Under the pieces are notes generated by a model. It had not been told where the DNA came from. It saw nothing but the letters and a program-made list of their open reading frames with translations, and did no database searches. Of a stretch of DNA of 64,000 nucleotides, positions 49,939-59,876 are shown piece after piece. Origin of the DNA: Luteimonas galliterrae (GTDB taxonomy: Bacteria; Pseudomonadota; Gammaproteobacteria; Xanthomonadales; Xanthomonadaceae); contig NZ_JAMBEP010000001.1 in NCBI RefSeq assembly GCF_023374055.1, forward strand, positions 310,001 to 374,000. The letters run 5' to 3'. Position 1 is the stretch's first letter, and each line of letters begins with the position of its first letter. The position numbers were made by a program, and so were the translations under genes.

Positions 49939-50276
49939 TCGGGCTTCCCCAAGTCCGTGATGCAGCCGATACGGTGGAGTATCGGGCGCGCCGGGCGCGG
50001 CCACAAGCGGAGCGCGAAGCCAGTCGCGGTTTGGGAGACGGGGGTTTCGTACGATGCTCCGACGCGAAAGCCCGATGTCGCTGCGTTCTAGCCCTTTCCC
50101 GCTTGCGGGAGAGGGTTGGGTGAGGGCACGCGGGCTCCCAAGGCTTCTTCGAAGCTTTCTGGAGCAATTCAAAGTCACTGGGTTCCCGCCTTCGCGGGAA
50201 TGACGGCTTTAAAAACTAAAGCGTTAAGGTCCAAACAAAGCGGAGCTGAGAAATCCGCCCAACAGAGGAAACCAGG
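49939..50276. other. Intergenic region with two repeat elements between divergent genes
   Basis: The stretch holds a family F hairpin (50092-50126, CCCTTTCCC / GGGAGAGGG plus TGGGTGAGGG) and a family G copy (50174-50206, CACTGGGTTCCCGCC then TTCGCGGGAATGACGG). Promoters for the leftward phospholipase gene and the rightward peptidase gene must lie here; none is clear. No gene is seen. Confidence 0.6.
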
Positions 50277-52343
50277 ATGGCCACCCGCAAAACCCCCCGC
50301 GCCCCCGCCGCCGACACCCGCCTGTTCGACGCCCGCCCGGACACCGCCGATTTCCGCGACCGCATGTTCGAACCCACCCTGGTCGACGTACCCGAATCGG
50401 TGCCCCTGTCGCGCCACCTGCGCCTGAACGTGCCGATCCTGGACCAGGGCGAGGAGGGCGCCTGTACGGCCTTCGGCCTGGCCACGGTGGCGCATACCCT
50501 GCTGCGCACCCGCGCATCGGGCGCCAACCGCATCCAGGTCAGCACCCGCATGTTCTACGACATGGCGCGGCGCTACGACGAATGGCACGGCGAGAGCTAT
50601 TCCGGCTCGAGCTGCCGCGGCGCGATGAAAGGCTGGCACCGCCACGGCGTGTGTTCCGAACGCGTCTGGCCCTACAAGCCCGGCCTGCAGATGGAGCCGT
50701 ACACCGAAGCGCGCGCGCGCGACGCCTTGCGCAATCCGCTCGGCGCCTACCTGCGCGTCAACCACAAGGACCTGGTGGCGATGCACGCTGCCTTCGCCGA
50801 AGTCGGCGTGCTGTACGCGTCCTGCGGCGCGCATGCGGGCTGGCTGGAACCGCCCAAGAGCGGCATGCTGGCCTGGCGCGAGCAAGAGGAAGTGGGTTAC
50901 CACGCGTTCGCCATCGTCGGCTACGACAGCGACGGTTTCTGGTTCCAGAACTCCTGGGGCCGCGATTGGGGCCGCGGCGGTTTCGGCCACGTCAGCTACG
51001 ACGAATGGCTGCAGCGCGGCACCGACGTCTGGGTCGCTCGGCTGGCGGTGCCGGTGCACCTGCGCCGCGCGCAGGCCGCCGCGGTCAGCAATTCCGCGCT
51101 GGCGCGGCAATCCACCGGCTATGCGCAGGCAGACCTGCGCCCGCACGTGATCAGCCTGGGCAACAACGGCCAGTTGCGCGACAGCGGCCGCTTCGGCACC
51201 ACCGTCGACGACGTGCGCAACATCGTCCGCAAGGACATGCGCGAAACCATGCGCAACTGGAAGAAGAAGCGCGTGCTGCTGTACGCCCACGGCGGGCTGG
51301 TGCCGGAACAGGCCGCGATCCAGCGCGTCGCCGACTACCGCGAAGCGATGCTCAAGGAAGAGATCTATCCGCTTTGCTTCATCTGGAAGACCGATTTCTG
51401 GAGCACGCTGGGCAACGTGCTGCGCGACGTGGCAAAGCCGCGCAGCGAAGGCCTGCTCGACAAGGCCAAGGACCTGCTGCTGGACCGCCTGGACGACACG
51501 CTCGAACCGCTGGCGCGCGCGCTCGGCGGCAAGGCGCTGTGGGACGAGATGAAGGAGAACGCCATCCTCGCCACGACCGCCGTGGTCCGCACCGCCGGCG
51601 GCGTGCAGGAAGCCGGCGGCGCTGCGCAAGTCGCGCGGCTATTGCACGAATGGCAGCAGCAGGATCCGTCCGTGGAGTTGCATATCGCAGCGCACAGCGG
51701 CGGTTCGGTGCTGATGGCGCCGCTGCTGCAACTGCTCACGCGGCCAGGGCAGATCATCGGCGGGCCGGCGCACGGCATGTCCGGTCTGGGCGGCAGGGTG
51801 GAAAGCGTCAACCTGTGGGCGCCGGCGGTAACGATGGACATGTTCCTGATGAGCTACGTGCCGGCGATCGAATCCAAAGCCGTCGATCGCGCCTGCCTGT
51901 TCACCCTCACCGACAAAGCCGAGAACGACGATCACTGCGCCGGCATCTATCACAAGTCGCTGCTGTACCTGGTCGCGCACGCGTTCGAAGCGCAGGCGCG
52001 CAGCTGGGTGGACCGCCGGTTGAGCCAGGGTACGCCGTTGGCCGGCATGGCGCGTTTCATCGAAGCCAAGACGCCCGCCGACCAGGCTTACGGCTACGAG
52101 CGCGTGCAGAAACTGATCCGCGACGGCCGCCTGGGCTGGGTGCAATCGCCCACGCCCACGCCGTCGCCCGATAGCGCCAACGCCACCGCGCACGGCGGCT
52201 TCGACGACGACCGCGCCACGCTGGAAGCCACCATCGCCCGCATCCTGGGCAAGCGCGGCATGCCGGTCAGCTTCGACATCCACCGCTCCGAGGCCGGCTT
52301 GGAAGAGCGCCGCCGCATGCTCTGCAACGCCCTCGACCTCTGA
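50277..52343 (+). CDS. Papain-like (C1) peptidase fused to an alpha/beta-hydrolase domain
   Basis: 688 residues, no signal peptide. N-terminal C1A-type peptidase (~30-265): oxyanion Gln57 and nucleophile Cys63 in DQGEEGACTAFG, His209 in GYHAFAIVGYD, Asn225 in FQNSWGRDWG. After a linker, an alpha/beta-hydrolase-like part (~330-600) has HGG at residue 338 (VLLYAHGGLV) and a nucleophile-elbow Ser474 in HIAAHSGGSVL. Both active sites look complete. An extra ~60-residue tail with a Pro/Thr linker follows. Function is unknown. The start has AGAGGAAACC upstream. Confidence 0.8.
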   Translation: MATRKTPRAPAADTRLFDARPDTADFRDRMFEPTLVDVPESVPLSRHLRLNVPILDQGEEGACTAFGLATVAHTLLRTRASGANRIQVSTRMFYDMARRYDEWHGESYSGSSCRGAMKGWHRHGVCSERVWPYKPGLQMEPYTEARARDALRNPLGAYLRVNHKDLVAMHAAFAEVGVLYASCGAHAGWLEPPKSGMLAWREQEEVGYHAFAIVGYDSDGFWFQNSWGRDWGRGGFGHVSYDEWLQRGTDVWVARLAVPVHLRRAQAAAVSNSALARQSTGYAQADLRPHVISLGNNGQLRDSGRFGTTVDDVRNIVRKDMRETMRNWKKKRVLLYAHGGLVPEQAAIQRVADYREAMLKEEIYPLCFIWKTDFWSTLGNVLRDVAKPRSEGLLDKAKDLLLDRLDDTLEPLARALGGKALWDEMKENAILATTAVVRTAGGVQEAGGAAQVARLLHEWQQQDPSVELHIAAHSGGSVLMAPLLQLLTRPGQIIGGPAHGMSGLGGRVESVNLWAPAVTMDMFLMSYVPAIESKAVDRACLFTLTDKAENDDHCAGIYHKSLLYLVAHAFEAQARSWVDRRLSQGTPLAGMARFIEAKTPADQAYGYERVQKLIRDGRLGWVQSPTPTPSPDSANATAHGGFDDDRATLEATIARILGKRGMPVSFDIHRSEAGLEERRRMLCNALDL

Positions 52344-52404
52344 CGCAAGCGCTTACGGAAGCGGAAGCCGTCTGCGAGCTCCACGCTACAGGCGGACGAC
52401 ATCG

Positions 52405-52728
52405 TCAGCGGCGACGCACCACCCAATACCCATCATGGAAGCGCCAGTGCGGCCCATACGGCCGCCAGCGCGCCGGCACATACGCATAACCGCGCCGCGC
52501 CGGCACGTAATGGCCGCCGATCCAGACATGGCGCCGCCCGTTCCAGCGCCAATAACCCGGCGCCCAGACGTAACCGGGCCGCACCACCACCCGCTCGTAC
52601 CTCGGCGGCGGCGGCGCGATGCCGACATTGATGCTGACGTAGCCGCGCGCCTGCGCCGGCGCGCTATGCAGCGCCGCTAACGGAATCGCAGCGATCGCGG
52701 CGGCAAGGAGGAGGGGGCGCAAATTCAT
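52405..52728 (-). CDS. YXWGXW/WXXGXW-repeat secreted protein
   Basis: 107 residues. Signal peptide 1-28 (LLLAAAIAAIPLAALHSAPAQA). The mature part is Tyr/Trp/Arg-rich with repeated motifs PGYVWAPGYWRW, WIGGHYVPAR, WRPYGPHWRFHDGYW. This is the WXXGXW/YXWGXW repeat type of small exported proteins; their role is not known. Convergent with the peptidase-hydrolase gene. Confidence 0.85.
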   Translation of the reverse strand: MNLRPLLLAAAIAAIPLAALHSAPAQARGYVSINVGIAPPPPRYERVVVRPGYVWAPGYWRWNGRRHVWIGGHYVPARRGYAYVPARWRPYGPHWRFHDGYWVVRRR

Positions 52729-52834
52729 AACAGGACTCCGTTGTGGGGCGACGGATCACCACCGTCATCGCTCACAACGCGGGCCCGGCCGGCGTGTTGA
52801 CGTGGCACCGTCCGCGATTCAGCGTCCACTTAAG

Positions 52835-52869
52835 CCCTCTCCCGCTTGCGGGAGAGGGTTGGGTGAGGG
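52835..52869. repeat. Family F hairpin upstream of icmF
   Basis: CCCTCTCCCGCTTGCGGGAG forms the stem, followed by AGGGTTGGGTGAGGG. Matches 50092-50126 and half of the element inside icmF. A TACAAT at 52950 may be the icmF -10. Confidence 0.8.
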
Positions 52870-52988
52870 CGCGCGACATCACCAGATTGCCGCGAACCTC
52901 GCTGGAGCCGCACCGCTGGCCCCTCCCGGAGCCAAGCGACCGCCCGCGCTACAATACGTCCATCGCTGATTCCGTATAGAGCCGCGCC

Positions 52989-55900
52989 ATGAGCACGCCT
53001 GCCCAGAGCATCCCGCAGACCCAGCCCGACACCGCGCCGCTGCGCTTCGTCACCGCCGCCAGCCTGTTCGACGGCCACGACGCCGCGATCAACATCATGC
53101 GCCGGCTGATCCAGTCGCAGGGCGCCGAAGTCGTCCACCTGGGCCACAACCGTTCGGTGGAAGACGTGGTCCGCGCCGCGCTGCAGGAAGACGCCGACGC
53201 GATCGCGCTGTCCAGCTACCAGGGCGGCCACGTCGAATACTTCAAGTACATGGTCGACATGCTCAAAGAACGCGGCGCCCCGCATATCCGCGTGTTCGGC
53301 GGCGGCGGCGGCACGATCACGCCGGAAGAAATCCGCGAACTCGAAGCTTACGGCGTCGAACGCATCTACCACCCCAACGACGGCATGAAGATGGGATTGG
53401 TGGAGATGATCGAGGACGTGGTCAAGCGCGCCGCCGGCGCGCGCGAGGCCGCCGCACGCGACGTTACCAAGAACGACACGCCCAGCATCGACGACGAAAT
53501 CGCCATTGGCCGCGTGCTCAGCGCGCTGGAGGACGGCATCGTCTCCGAAACCGACCTGGCCAAGCTGCGCAAGCAATGGCAACTCGCCGCCGGCAGGACG
53601 CCCGTCGTCGGCATCACCGGCACCGGCGGCGCCGGCAAATCCTCGGTCACCGACGAATTGCTCAACCGCTTCCTCGCCAATTTCCCGAAGATGCGCATCG
53701 CGGTGATCTCGGTCGACCCGACCCGCCGCCGCACCGGCGGCGCGCTGCTCGGCGACCGCATCCGCATGAACTCGCTGCGCAGCCACCGCGTCTACATGCG
53801 TTCGATGGCCACGCGCCGGCAGAACGTGGCCACCAACGCCGTGCTGAAGGATTGCATCGCGTTCCTGAAAGGCCTGGGCTACGACCTGGTGATCGTCGAG
53901 ACCGCGGGCATCGGCCAATCCGATTCGGAAATCGTCGACCTGGTCGATTTCCCGATGTACGTGATGACCAGCGACTACGGCGCGGCCAGTCAGCTGGAAA
54001 AGATCGACATGATCGATTACGCCGAACTGATCGTACTGAACAAGTACGACAAACGCGGCGCCGAAGACGCGCTGCGCGACATCCGCAAACAATGGAAGCG
54101 CAACCGCGTCGCCTTCAAGACCGCTGACGAAGACGTCCCGGTCTATCCCACCATCGCCAGCCAGTTCAACGACCCCGGCATCAGCTGGATGTTCGCCAAC
54201 CTGTGCCGTTTGCTCAGCGCCAAGCTGCACCTGCCGGCCGAGCAATGGACGCCGCACATCGACACTTCGCTCAAGGAACCGCGCGCCACCGTCCTGATCC
54301 CCGGCGCCCGGGTCCGCTACCTGGCCGAAATCGCCGAACAGGGCAGGGCGATCAACGCCGGCATCGACAAGCAGGCCGAAGCGGCCGACCGTGCGCAGAG
54401 CTACTGGCAGTCGCTGCAGGACATCGGCGACGATAAGTTGCCCAAGCAGCTCGATCTTTACAGCGTCGATGCTTTGCATCCCTCTCCCTCCGGGAGAGGG
54501 ACCGAGGGTGAGGGTTCGGCGGCTAGTGGAGTCGCTGGTGCTCCGAACCCTCACCCCAACCCCTCTCCCGAGGGGAGAGGGGTTCAAGCGCCCGATCGCT
54601 CGCTGCTGACCCTGCGCCAGCGCTACAACGACGCCATCCAATCGCTTTCGTCGGAGTCGCTCAAACTGTTGCGAGAATGGCCGCAACGCCTGAAATCGAT
54701 CACCGACGAAGTGACCGAATACGAAGTCCGCGGCAAGAAGATCCGCGTCGAAAACTACCGCGAATCGCTCAGCCACCAGAAAATACCGAAGATCGCCGCG
54801 CCCACCTACAAGAGCTGGGGCGAGCTGCTGGTCTTCCTGCAGAAAGAAAACCTGCCCGGCAGCTACCCGTACACCGGCGGCGTCTACCCGTACCGCCGCA
54901 CCGGCGAAGACCCCATCCGCATGTTCGCTGGCGAAGGCACGCCCGAGCGCACCAACCGTCGCTTCCATTACCTCAGCGTCGGCCAGCCGGCCGCGCGCCT
55001 GTCCACCGCTTTCGACAGCGTCACGCTGTACGGCGAAGACCCGGCGCCGCGCCCGGACATCTACGGCAAGATCGGCAACTCCGGCGTCAATATCCCCACG
55101 CTCGACGACATGAAGAAGCTGTACTCCGGCTTCGACCTGTGCGCGCCGACCACCAGCGTGTCGATGACCATCAACGGCCCGGCGCCGATCATCCTGGCGA
55201 TGTTCATGAACACCGCCGTCGACCAGCAGGTGGAGAAATACCTGAAGGCCGATCCGCAGCGCTGGGCCGATGCCGAGAAGAAGATCGCGAAACTCTTCGA
55301 AGGTCGCCAGCGTCCGCAATACCACGGCGAATTGCCGCCGACCAACGACGGTTTGGGCCTAGGCCTGCTCGGTTTGTCCGGCGACCAGCTCGTCGATGCC
55401 GACACCTACGCCCGCATCAAGGCCGAAACCCTGGCCAGCGTGCGCGGCACGGTGCAGGCCGACATCCTGAAGGAAGACCAGGCGCAGAACACCTGCATCT
55501 TCAGCACCGAATTCGCGCTGCGCATGATGGGCGACATCCAGCAGTACTTCGTCGACCAGAAAGTGCGCAACTTCTATTCGGTCAGCATTTCCGGCTATCA
55601 CATCGCCGAAGCCGGCGCGAACCCGATTTCGCAATTGGCGTTCACGCTCAGCAACGGCTTCACCATCGTCGAGTACTACCTCGCGCGCGGCATGAAGATC
55701 GACGACTTCGCGCCCAACCTGTCGTTCTTCTTCAGCAACGGCATGGACCCGGAATACACCGTCATCGGCCGCGTCGCCCGCCGCATCTGGGCCCGCGCCA
55801 TGCGCGAGCGCTACGGCGCGGACGCGCGCAGCCAGATGATGAAGTACCACATCCAGACCAGCGGCCGGTCGCTGCACGCGCAGGAAATCCAGTTCAACGA

Positions 55901-56612
55901 CATCCGCACCACGCTGCAGGCGTTGTACGCGTTGTTCGACAACTGCAACAGCCTGCACACCAACGCCTACGACGAGGCCATCACCACGCCCACCGAAGAA
56001 AGCGTGCGCCGCGCGGTGGCGATCCAGATGATCATCAACAAAGAGCTGGGCCTGAATTTCAACGAGAATCCGTGGCAGGGCAGTTTCGCGGTCGAGTACC
56101 TCACCGACATCGTGGAAGAAGCCGTGTACAAGGAGTTCGAAGCTATCAGCGAGCGCGGCGGCGTGCTCGGCGCCATGGACACCATGTACCAGCGCGGCAA
56201 GATCCAGGAAGAGTCGATGTACTACGAGCACAAGAAGCACGACGGCTCGCTGCCCCTGGTCGGCGTCAACACGTTCCTGCCCAAGGAACACGGCGGCGAG
56301 ATCGCCACCGAGATCGAACTGATCCGCAGCACGGAAGGCGAGAAGGGCCAGCAGATCGAAAACGTCGCCCACTGGCAAGCCTCGCGCAACGCGCTAGCCC
56401 CGAAAGGCGAAACCTCCCACGCCCACCTGGCCGACGCCGACGAAGAAACCGACTTCATCCACGACGGCCACGGCCTGGCCTACCTACAAAACACCGCCCG
56501 TAACCGGCAGAACGTGTTTGCGGCGTTGATGGAGGCTGTGAAAACGCACAGCTTGGGGCAGATCAGCCATGCGCTGTATGACGTAGGCGGCGAATACCGC
56601 CGCAACATGTAA
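52989..56612 (+). CDS. icmF: Fused acyl-CoA mutase IcmF (isobutyryl-CoA mutase with G-protein chaperone)
   Basis: B12-dependent mutase with its MeaB-type chaperone in one chain, 1207 residues. N-terminal cobalamin domain (~15-140; the base-off His is in [20 protein letters not shown] follows). GTPase domain with [12 protein letters not shown] (~208-219), [19 protein letters not shown] and NKYDKRGA. Mutase TIM barrel from ~545 to 1207 ([17 protein letters not shown]). It interconverts isobutyryl- and n-butyryl-CoA, or related branched acyl-CoAs; the exact substrate is not readable. A palindromic repeat is inserted in frame at residues ~498-532, in the linker after the GTPase part. Longer than typical IcmF (~1090). 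Confidence 0.93.
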   Translation: MSTPAQSIPQTQPDTAPLRFVTAASLFDGHDAAINIMRRLIQSQGAEVVHLGHNRSVEDVVRAALQEDADAIALSSYQGGHVEYFKYMVDMLKERGAPHIRVFGGGGGTITPEEIRELEAYGVERIYHPNDGMKMGLVEMIEDVVKRAAGAREAAARDVTKNDTPSIDDEIAIGRVLSALEDGIVSETDLAKLRKQWQLAAGRTPVVGITGTGGAGKSSVTDELLNRFLANFPKMRIAVISVDPTRRRTGGALLGDRIRMNSLRSHRVYMRSMATRRQNVATNAVLKDCIAFLKGLGYDLVIVETAGIGQSDSEIVDLVDFPMYVMTSDYGAASQLEKIDMIDYAELIVLNKYDKRGAEDALRDIRKQWKRNRVAFKTADEDVPVYPTIASQFNDPGISWMFANLCRLLSAKLHLPAEQWTPHIDTSLKEPRATVLIPGARVRYLAEIAEQGRAINAGIDKQAEAADRAQSYWQSLQDIGDDKLPKQLDLYSVDALHPSPSGRGTEGEGSAASGVAGAPNPHPNPSPEGRGVQAPDRSLLTLRQRYNDAIQSLSSESLKLLREWPQRLKSITDEVTEYEVRGKKIRVENYRESLSHQKIPKIAAPTYKSWGELLVFLQKENLPGSYPYTGGVYPYRRTGEDPIRMFAGEGTPERTNRRFHYLSVGQPAARLSTAFDSVTLYGEDPAPRPDIYGKIGNSGVNIPTLDDMKKLYSGFDLCAPTTSVSMTINGPAPIILAMFMNTAVDQQVEKYLKADPQRWADAEKKIAKLFEGRQRPQYHGELPPTNDGLGLGLLGLSGDQLVDADTYARIKAETLASVRGTVQADILKEDQAQNTCIFSTEFALRMMGDIQQYFVDQKVRNFYSVSISGYHIAEAGANPISQLAFTLSNGFTIVEYYLARGMKIDDFAPNLSFFFSNGMDPEYTVIGRVARRIWARAMRERYGADARSQMMKYHIQTSGRSLHAQEIQFNDIRTTLQALYALFDNCNSLHTNAYDEAITTPTEESVRRAVAIQMIINKELGLNFNENPWQGSFAVEYLTDIVEEAVYKEFEAISERGGVLGAMDTMYQRGKIQEESMYYEHKKHDGSLPLVGVNTFLPKEHGGEIATEIELIRSTEGEKGQQIENVAHWQASRNALAPKGETSHAHLADADEETDFIHDGHGLAYLQNTARNRQNVFAALMEAVKTHSLGQISHALYDVGGEYRRNM
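54480..54582. repeat. Family F repeat inserted within the icmF coding sequence
   Basis: Left part CCCTCTCCCTCCGGGAGAGGG then GAGGGTGAGGGTTCGG; right part CCGAACCCTCACCCC and CCCTCTCCCGAGGGGAGAGG, forming one long inverted repeat. The reading frame stays open through it and yields a Pro/Gly/Ser-rich stretch ([13 protein letters not shown] and [12 protein letters not shown]). Confidence 0.92.
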
Positions 56613-56716
56613 AAGCCCTACATTTCGATCAGGGTTAGTCGCATAGCGGAGCTTCACCTTGCGCTTGAGTATGGCCTAATTATCCGTAACGACGATATTC
56701 ATGGTGGGAGCTGCAT

Positions 56717-58846
56717 ATGCTCGATCTTGTTTTTGGCAAGAAAAGTGATCCGCGTGCTGTTGAGGCGCTCGTCGACGCGGTGCGTGATCAGCCTTGGACA
56801 GGAACGCTATACGTCGGGTATCCAGTATTTGCAGGCGAGGATACTTCGGCCGTAACCGATGCGCTGCTTACCACCTTAGAGCATGGGATTGTAGTTTTCG
56901 ATTTATCTTCTCATGAATTTATTGATCTCCAGCCAGCGGAGTTAACTGCTGCAGTTCTTTATCGCCAAAAAGAACTTCGGCGTAAGCTGAACTCGAGACT
57001 TGTCGCACAAGAAGAACTAGTCAAGGATGATGGTGTAACTCTGGCTTTTACAATCAATTGCCTCACGCTTGTAGCTGATGATCTCGGCCCGAATGTTCCG
57101 GCCTCAGTAATTACTCCACAAAGGTTAGTTGACACCATTCGTCAATTGCCGCCGATGCCGGAGCAGTACTACCGACCAATGAATGCGGCGGTGCAGAAGA
57201 CGGCAGCACTACGCCCGCGAAAGAAAAGGTTGAATGTTCGCAATCCAAACTCAATGGGGGCGTCGATAAAATCGCTGGAGTCTCAGATTGCGAATCTCGA
57301 TAAATGGCAAAAGAAGACAGCTATTGAGTCACCGGATGGCCCGCAACGTATACGAGGTTTAGCCGGAAGCGGTAAGACAATTATCCTCGCCCTGAAGGCC
57401 GCCTATCTTCATGCAAACGATCCAGATGCCGATATTGTCGTTACATTTAATACAAGGTCTTTATATCAGCAATTCAAGAATCTGATTAGACGGTTCTATT
57501 TCGATCAAACAAACGATGAGCCAGATTGGGAAAAGCTACGCGTTCTGCATGCTTGGGGAAGCAATTCGGAACCAGGTCTGTATTCTTCAGTTGCCGCTGC
57601 TGCTGGTACGACACCTGTTCCTTTCGGGGCTGCTCGCTATAAGTATGGGTACTCAGAGGCCTTTACCGGTGTAACGTCTGAATTGGTTTCTCATCTGAGG
57701 CGAGTTAATTTTCGGCCAGTTTATGATTATCTGCTAATCGATGAGGCGCAGGATTTTCCCGCTTCTTTCTTTCAGCTAGCTTTCTTGGTCACAAAGGACC
57801 CTAAGCGCTTGGTTTGGGCATACGATGAATTGCAGAATCTCAATGACTCGAACATGCCAACTATCAGCCAACTCTTCGGCCTGGATACCAATGGAAATCC
57901 GAATGTAGAAATAAACAACGAAGAAGGTAAGCCGCAGCAAGATATTCTGCTGCCAATTTGTTATCGAAATCCTTCGTGGCTTCTCACAATGGCGCTGGGG
58001 CTTGGTCTCGGAATAAAGCGACCGAACCGACAGTACGCACAAATGTTCGGCGACCCTGATTTCTGGAAAGAAATTGGTTACGACGATGCGAATGGACAGC
58101 CCGGTTTTGGGCGGGAAGTCAGACTCGTAAGGGATCCAGAGCGTTCCGCACAATTTTTTTCGGATGTATTGACGCCCGCGGATTCTGTCTCTTGGAGAGT
58201 ATTCGCGAATGCGGAAGAACAGATCGAATGGATTGCGGCGGATATCAACCGCGTGATGAAGCACGAGGAGCTTGACGCGAATGACATTCTGATAGTAATT
58301 CCAGATTCGATTAACTCACCTGCTATCGGGGACTCATTGTCACAAGCCTTGGCTCGTTACTCCGTAAACAGCCATATTATTGGCGTCACTGCGAGTCGCG
58401 ATGTGGTGTTTGTCGATGGTTCTGTAGCGATGAGCGGTATTTATAGAGCTAAAGGTAACGAAGCTCCTTTGGTTTACGTGGTAGGGGCTGAGTACTGCTA
58501 TGGCGCAGTGGAGCTTAGTCGGCGCCGAAATATGCTTTTTACGGCTCTGACCCGTGCTAAGGCGTGGGTTCGTGTGTGCGGGGTTGGGCCTCACATGCAA
58601 ATGCTAGCGAACGAGATGGAGCAAATATCTGCCGAAAATTATGAGCTCCGATTTACTTATCCTACTCTTCCTGAGATCCAGCGCCTCAAGAGCAGTTATC
58701 GAGAGAAAACAGCCAAGGAAAAGCGTGCGGTTAAAGGGGAGATAAGACATACGGAAAGATTGCTTCAAAGATTGATGAATGGCGAGATTGATATGTCGGA
58801 TCTTCCGCCAGGGCTTGCTGAGTTGCTTCGGAAGGGAATTCAGTGA
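56717..58846 (+). CDS. SF1 (UvrD/Rep-like) helicase of an accessory gene pair
   Basis: 709 residues. Walker A GLAGSGKT (214-221, with Gln-type RIRGLAG lead), Walker B DEAQD (342-346, LLIDEAQD), motif V-like IYRAKGNEAPLVYVVG (~575-595) and motif VI LFTALTRAKAWVRV (~613-626) make an SF1 ATPase. The first ~180 residues have no recognised catalytic motif; an alternating alpha/beta pattern near residues 35-75 could be a degenerate nuclease-like fold (speculative). A charged C-terminal coiled coil (~660-690) ends it. Codon use is much AT-richer than the neighbours, pointing to recent transfer. The DUF2290 gene starts 3 bases after its stop. Confidence 0.85.
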   Translation: MLDLVFGKKSDPRAVEALVDAVRDQPWTGTLYVGYPVFAGEDTSAVTDALLTTLEHGIVVFDLSSHEFIDLQPAELTAAVLYRQKELRRKLNSRLVAQEELVKDDGVTLAFTINCLTLVADDLGPNVPASVITPQRLVDTIRQLPPMPEQYYRPMNAAVQKTAALRPRKKRLNVRNPNSMGASIKSLESQIANLDKWQKKTAIESPDGPQRIRGLAGSGKTIILALKAAYLHANDPDADIVVTFNTRSLYQQFKNLIRRFYFDQTNDEPDWEKLRVLHAWGSNSEPGLYSSVAAAAGTTPVPFGAARYKYGYSEAFTGVTSELVSHLRRVNFRPVYDYLLIDEAQDFPASFFQLAFLVTKDPKRLVWAYDELQNLNDSNMPTISQLFGLDTNGNPNVEINNEEGKPQQDILLPICYRNPSWLLTMALGLGLGIKRPNRQYAQMFGDPDFWKEIGYDDANGQPGFGREVRLVRDPERSAQFFSDVLTPADSVSWRVFANAEEQIEWIAADINRVMKHEELDANDILIVIPDSINSPAIGDSLSQALARYSVNSHIIGVTASRDVVFVDGSVAMSGIYRAKGNEAPLVYVVGAEYCYGAVELSRRRNMLFTALTRAKAWVRVCGVGPHMQMLANEMEQISAENYELRFTYPTLPEIQRLKSSYREKTAKEKRAVKGEIRHTERLLQRLMNGEIDMSDLPPGLAELLRKGIQ

Positions 58847-58849
58847 CCC

Positions 58850-59533
58850 ATGATTACAAGTGATGTCGCAATTCGGCAGTCATTGGCCAGAATTAAGGAG
58901 AATTTGCTTGAGGCAGATTTACTCTATGACTGGAATGAGGCGGTTGTTGAGCGTGCCGCGCACGGCCGCAGGCGGGTCACGTGGGCCACTGATGGGACGC
59001 GTCCAGTGCTTTCAGTTCATCAAAACGCAAGCATTGAAGAATATCTGGGTTTCCTTGAGGGACGGCATTACAATTTTCTAGCGAATGACGGCGCTATTTT
59101 CCAATTTTCCTACGACTTGCGACGCGATGGGTCAGTGGAATCAAGCCGACTGCTGTGGTTTCCATGTCCTGTGGAGTTCACCCGGGAAGAGCTTGAGTAT
59201 GCGTCAATTAAAGAGCTTGTCGAAACCGCGCCAGCAGCTATGTTGCAGTGTCGCGGGCAGCTAAGGTTTGACTACAGTCCCGCGCAGGTCGCGGAGAATC
59301 ACTCATGCACGCATTTGCATATTGGTGCGGAAAATTTCAGGTTGCCAGTCCAGCGTCCGTTGGAACCTTGTCGTTTCGTTCGGCTGGTAATTCGTACAGC
59401 CTATCCATCAGCGTGGGATGCTGTGCATGGTTTTCGCAACGCCGAGAACTGGAACGCCGGAGACGCATTGAGTGATCAAGACCGTACTTATGGCAACCTC
59501 GCATGGAACGTTATGGCGGCTGCCGCAAACTAA
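58850..59533 (+). CDS. DUF2290-like protein, partner of the helicase
   Basis: 227 residues, soluble. The C-terminal half has HLHIG at residues 155-159 (CTHLHIGAENFRLPVQRP) followed by CRFVRLVIRTAYP, which matches my recollection of the DUF2290 pattern. H155, H157 and the preceding Cys might bind metal or act in catalysis, but this is unproven. ATG 3 bases after the helicase stop; same AT-rich codon use, so the pair moved together. Function unknown. Confidence 0.7.
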   Translation: MITSDVAIRQSLARIKENLLEADLLYDWNEAVVERAAHGRRRVTWATDGTRPVLSVHQNASIEEYLGFLEGRHYNFLANDGAIFQFSYDLRRDGSVESSRLLWFPCPVEFTREELEYASIKELVETAPAAMLQCRGQLRFDYSPAQVAENHSCTHLHIGAENFRLPVQRPLEPCRFVRLVIRTAYPSAWDAVHGFRNAENWNAGDALSDQDRTYGNLAWNVMAAAAN

Positions 59534-59567
59534 CGTAGCGCGATAAGTTTGGAGTGAAATCCCATCA

Positions 59568-59720
59568 TCACCATCTTTCACCTCCCGCAACAGCATCTGA
59601 TAAGCCGCCCCAATCAGCCGGCATATCGCGGGCTTTGATGTATCGGTGAATCGAGCTATAAGCCCAGTCTGAGGCGAGCCGCGCATACCCGTGCTTGACC
59701 GGGTTGAAGTGGCTGAGCGA
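59568..59720 (-). pseudogene. C-terminal remnant of a REP-associated tyrosine transposase (RAYT)
   Basis: On the minus strand, starting near 59720, the frame reads SLSHFNPVKHGYARLASDW and then WAYSSIHRYIKARDMPADWG up to a stop at 59570-59568. HFNPVKHG and DWxYSSxHRY are the C-terminal signature of RAYT/IS200-like transposases. The catalytic HUH and Tyr part is missing. The sequence after the stop (GGGATTTCACTCC) resembles a decayed REP. Confidence 0.75.
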
Positions 59721-59820
59721 AGCCACCCTGGGCGCCACTATCCCCTGCCACGGACCCGGGCGCAGCCTTCGGCCTTACCCAGGCTACGGCATGGAGGGTC
59801 AGAGTTTCCCGATAGACAGC

Positions 59821-59840
59821 GCCTAGTGAGTCCACTAGGC
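59821..59840. promoter_or_regulatory. Perfect 8-base palindrome GCCTAGTG-N4-CACTAGGC
   Basis: GCCTAGTGAGTCCACTAGGC, 37 bases before the next start codon. It could be an operator for the toxin operon or a transcript hairpin; no T run follows. Confidence 0.45.
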
Positions 59841-59876
59841 TGCCGGCGGGGAGTGAGTTTGATCTGAGGGGTGACA

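Noticed and set aside
48362-50167. Very long minus-strand frame (1004 residues) joined to the Sel1-repeat protein
   Set aside because: The upstream 600 residues are Arg/Ala-rich shadow sequence of the phospholipase D-like gene, which has intact HKD motifs in its own frame.
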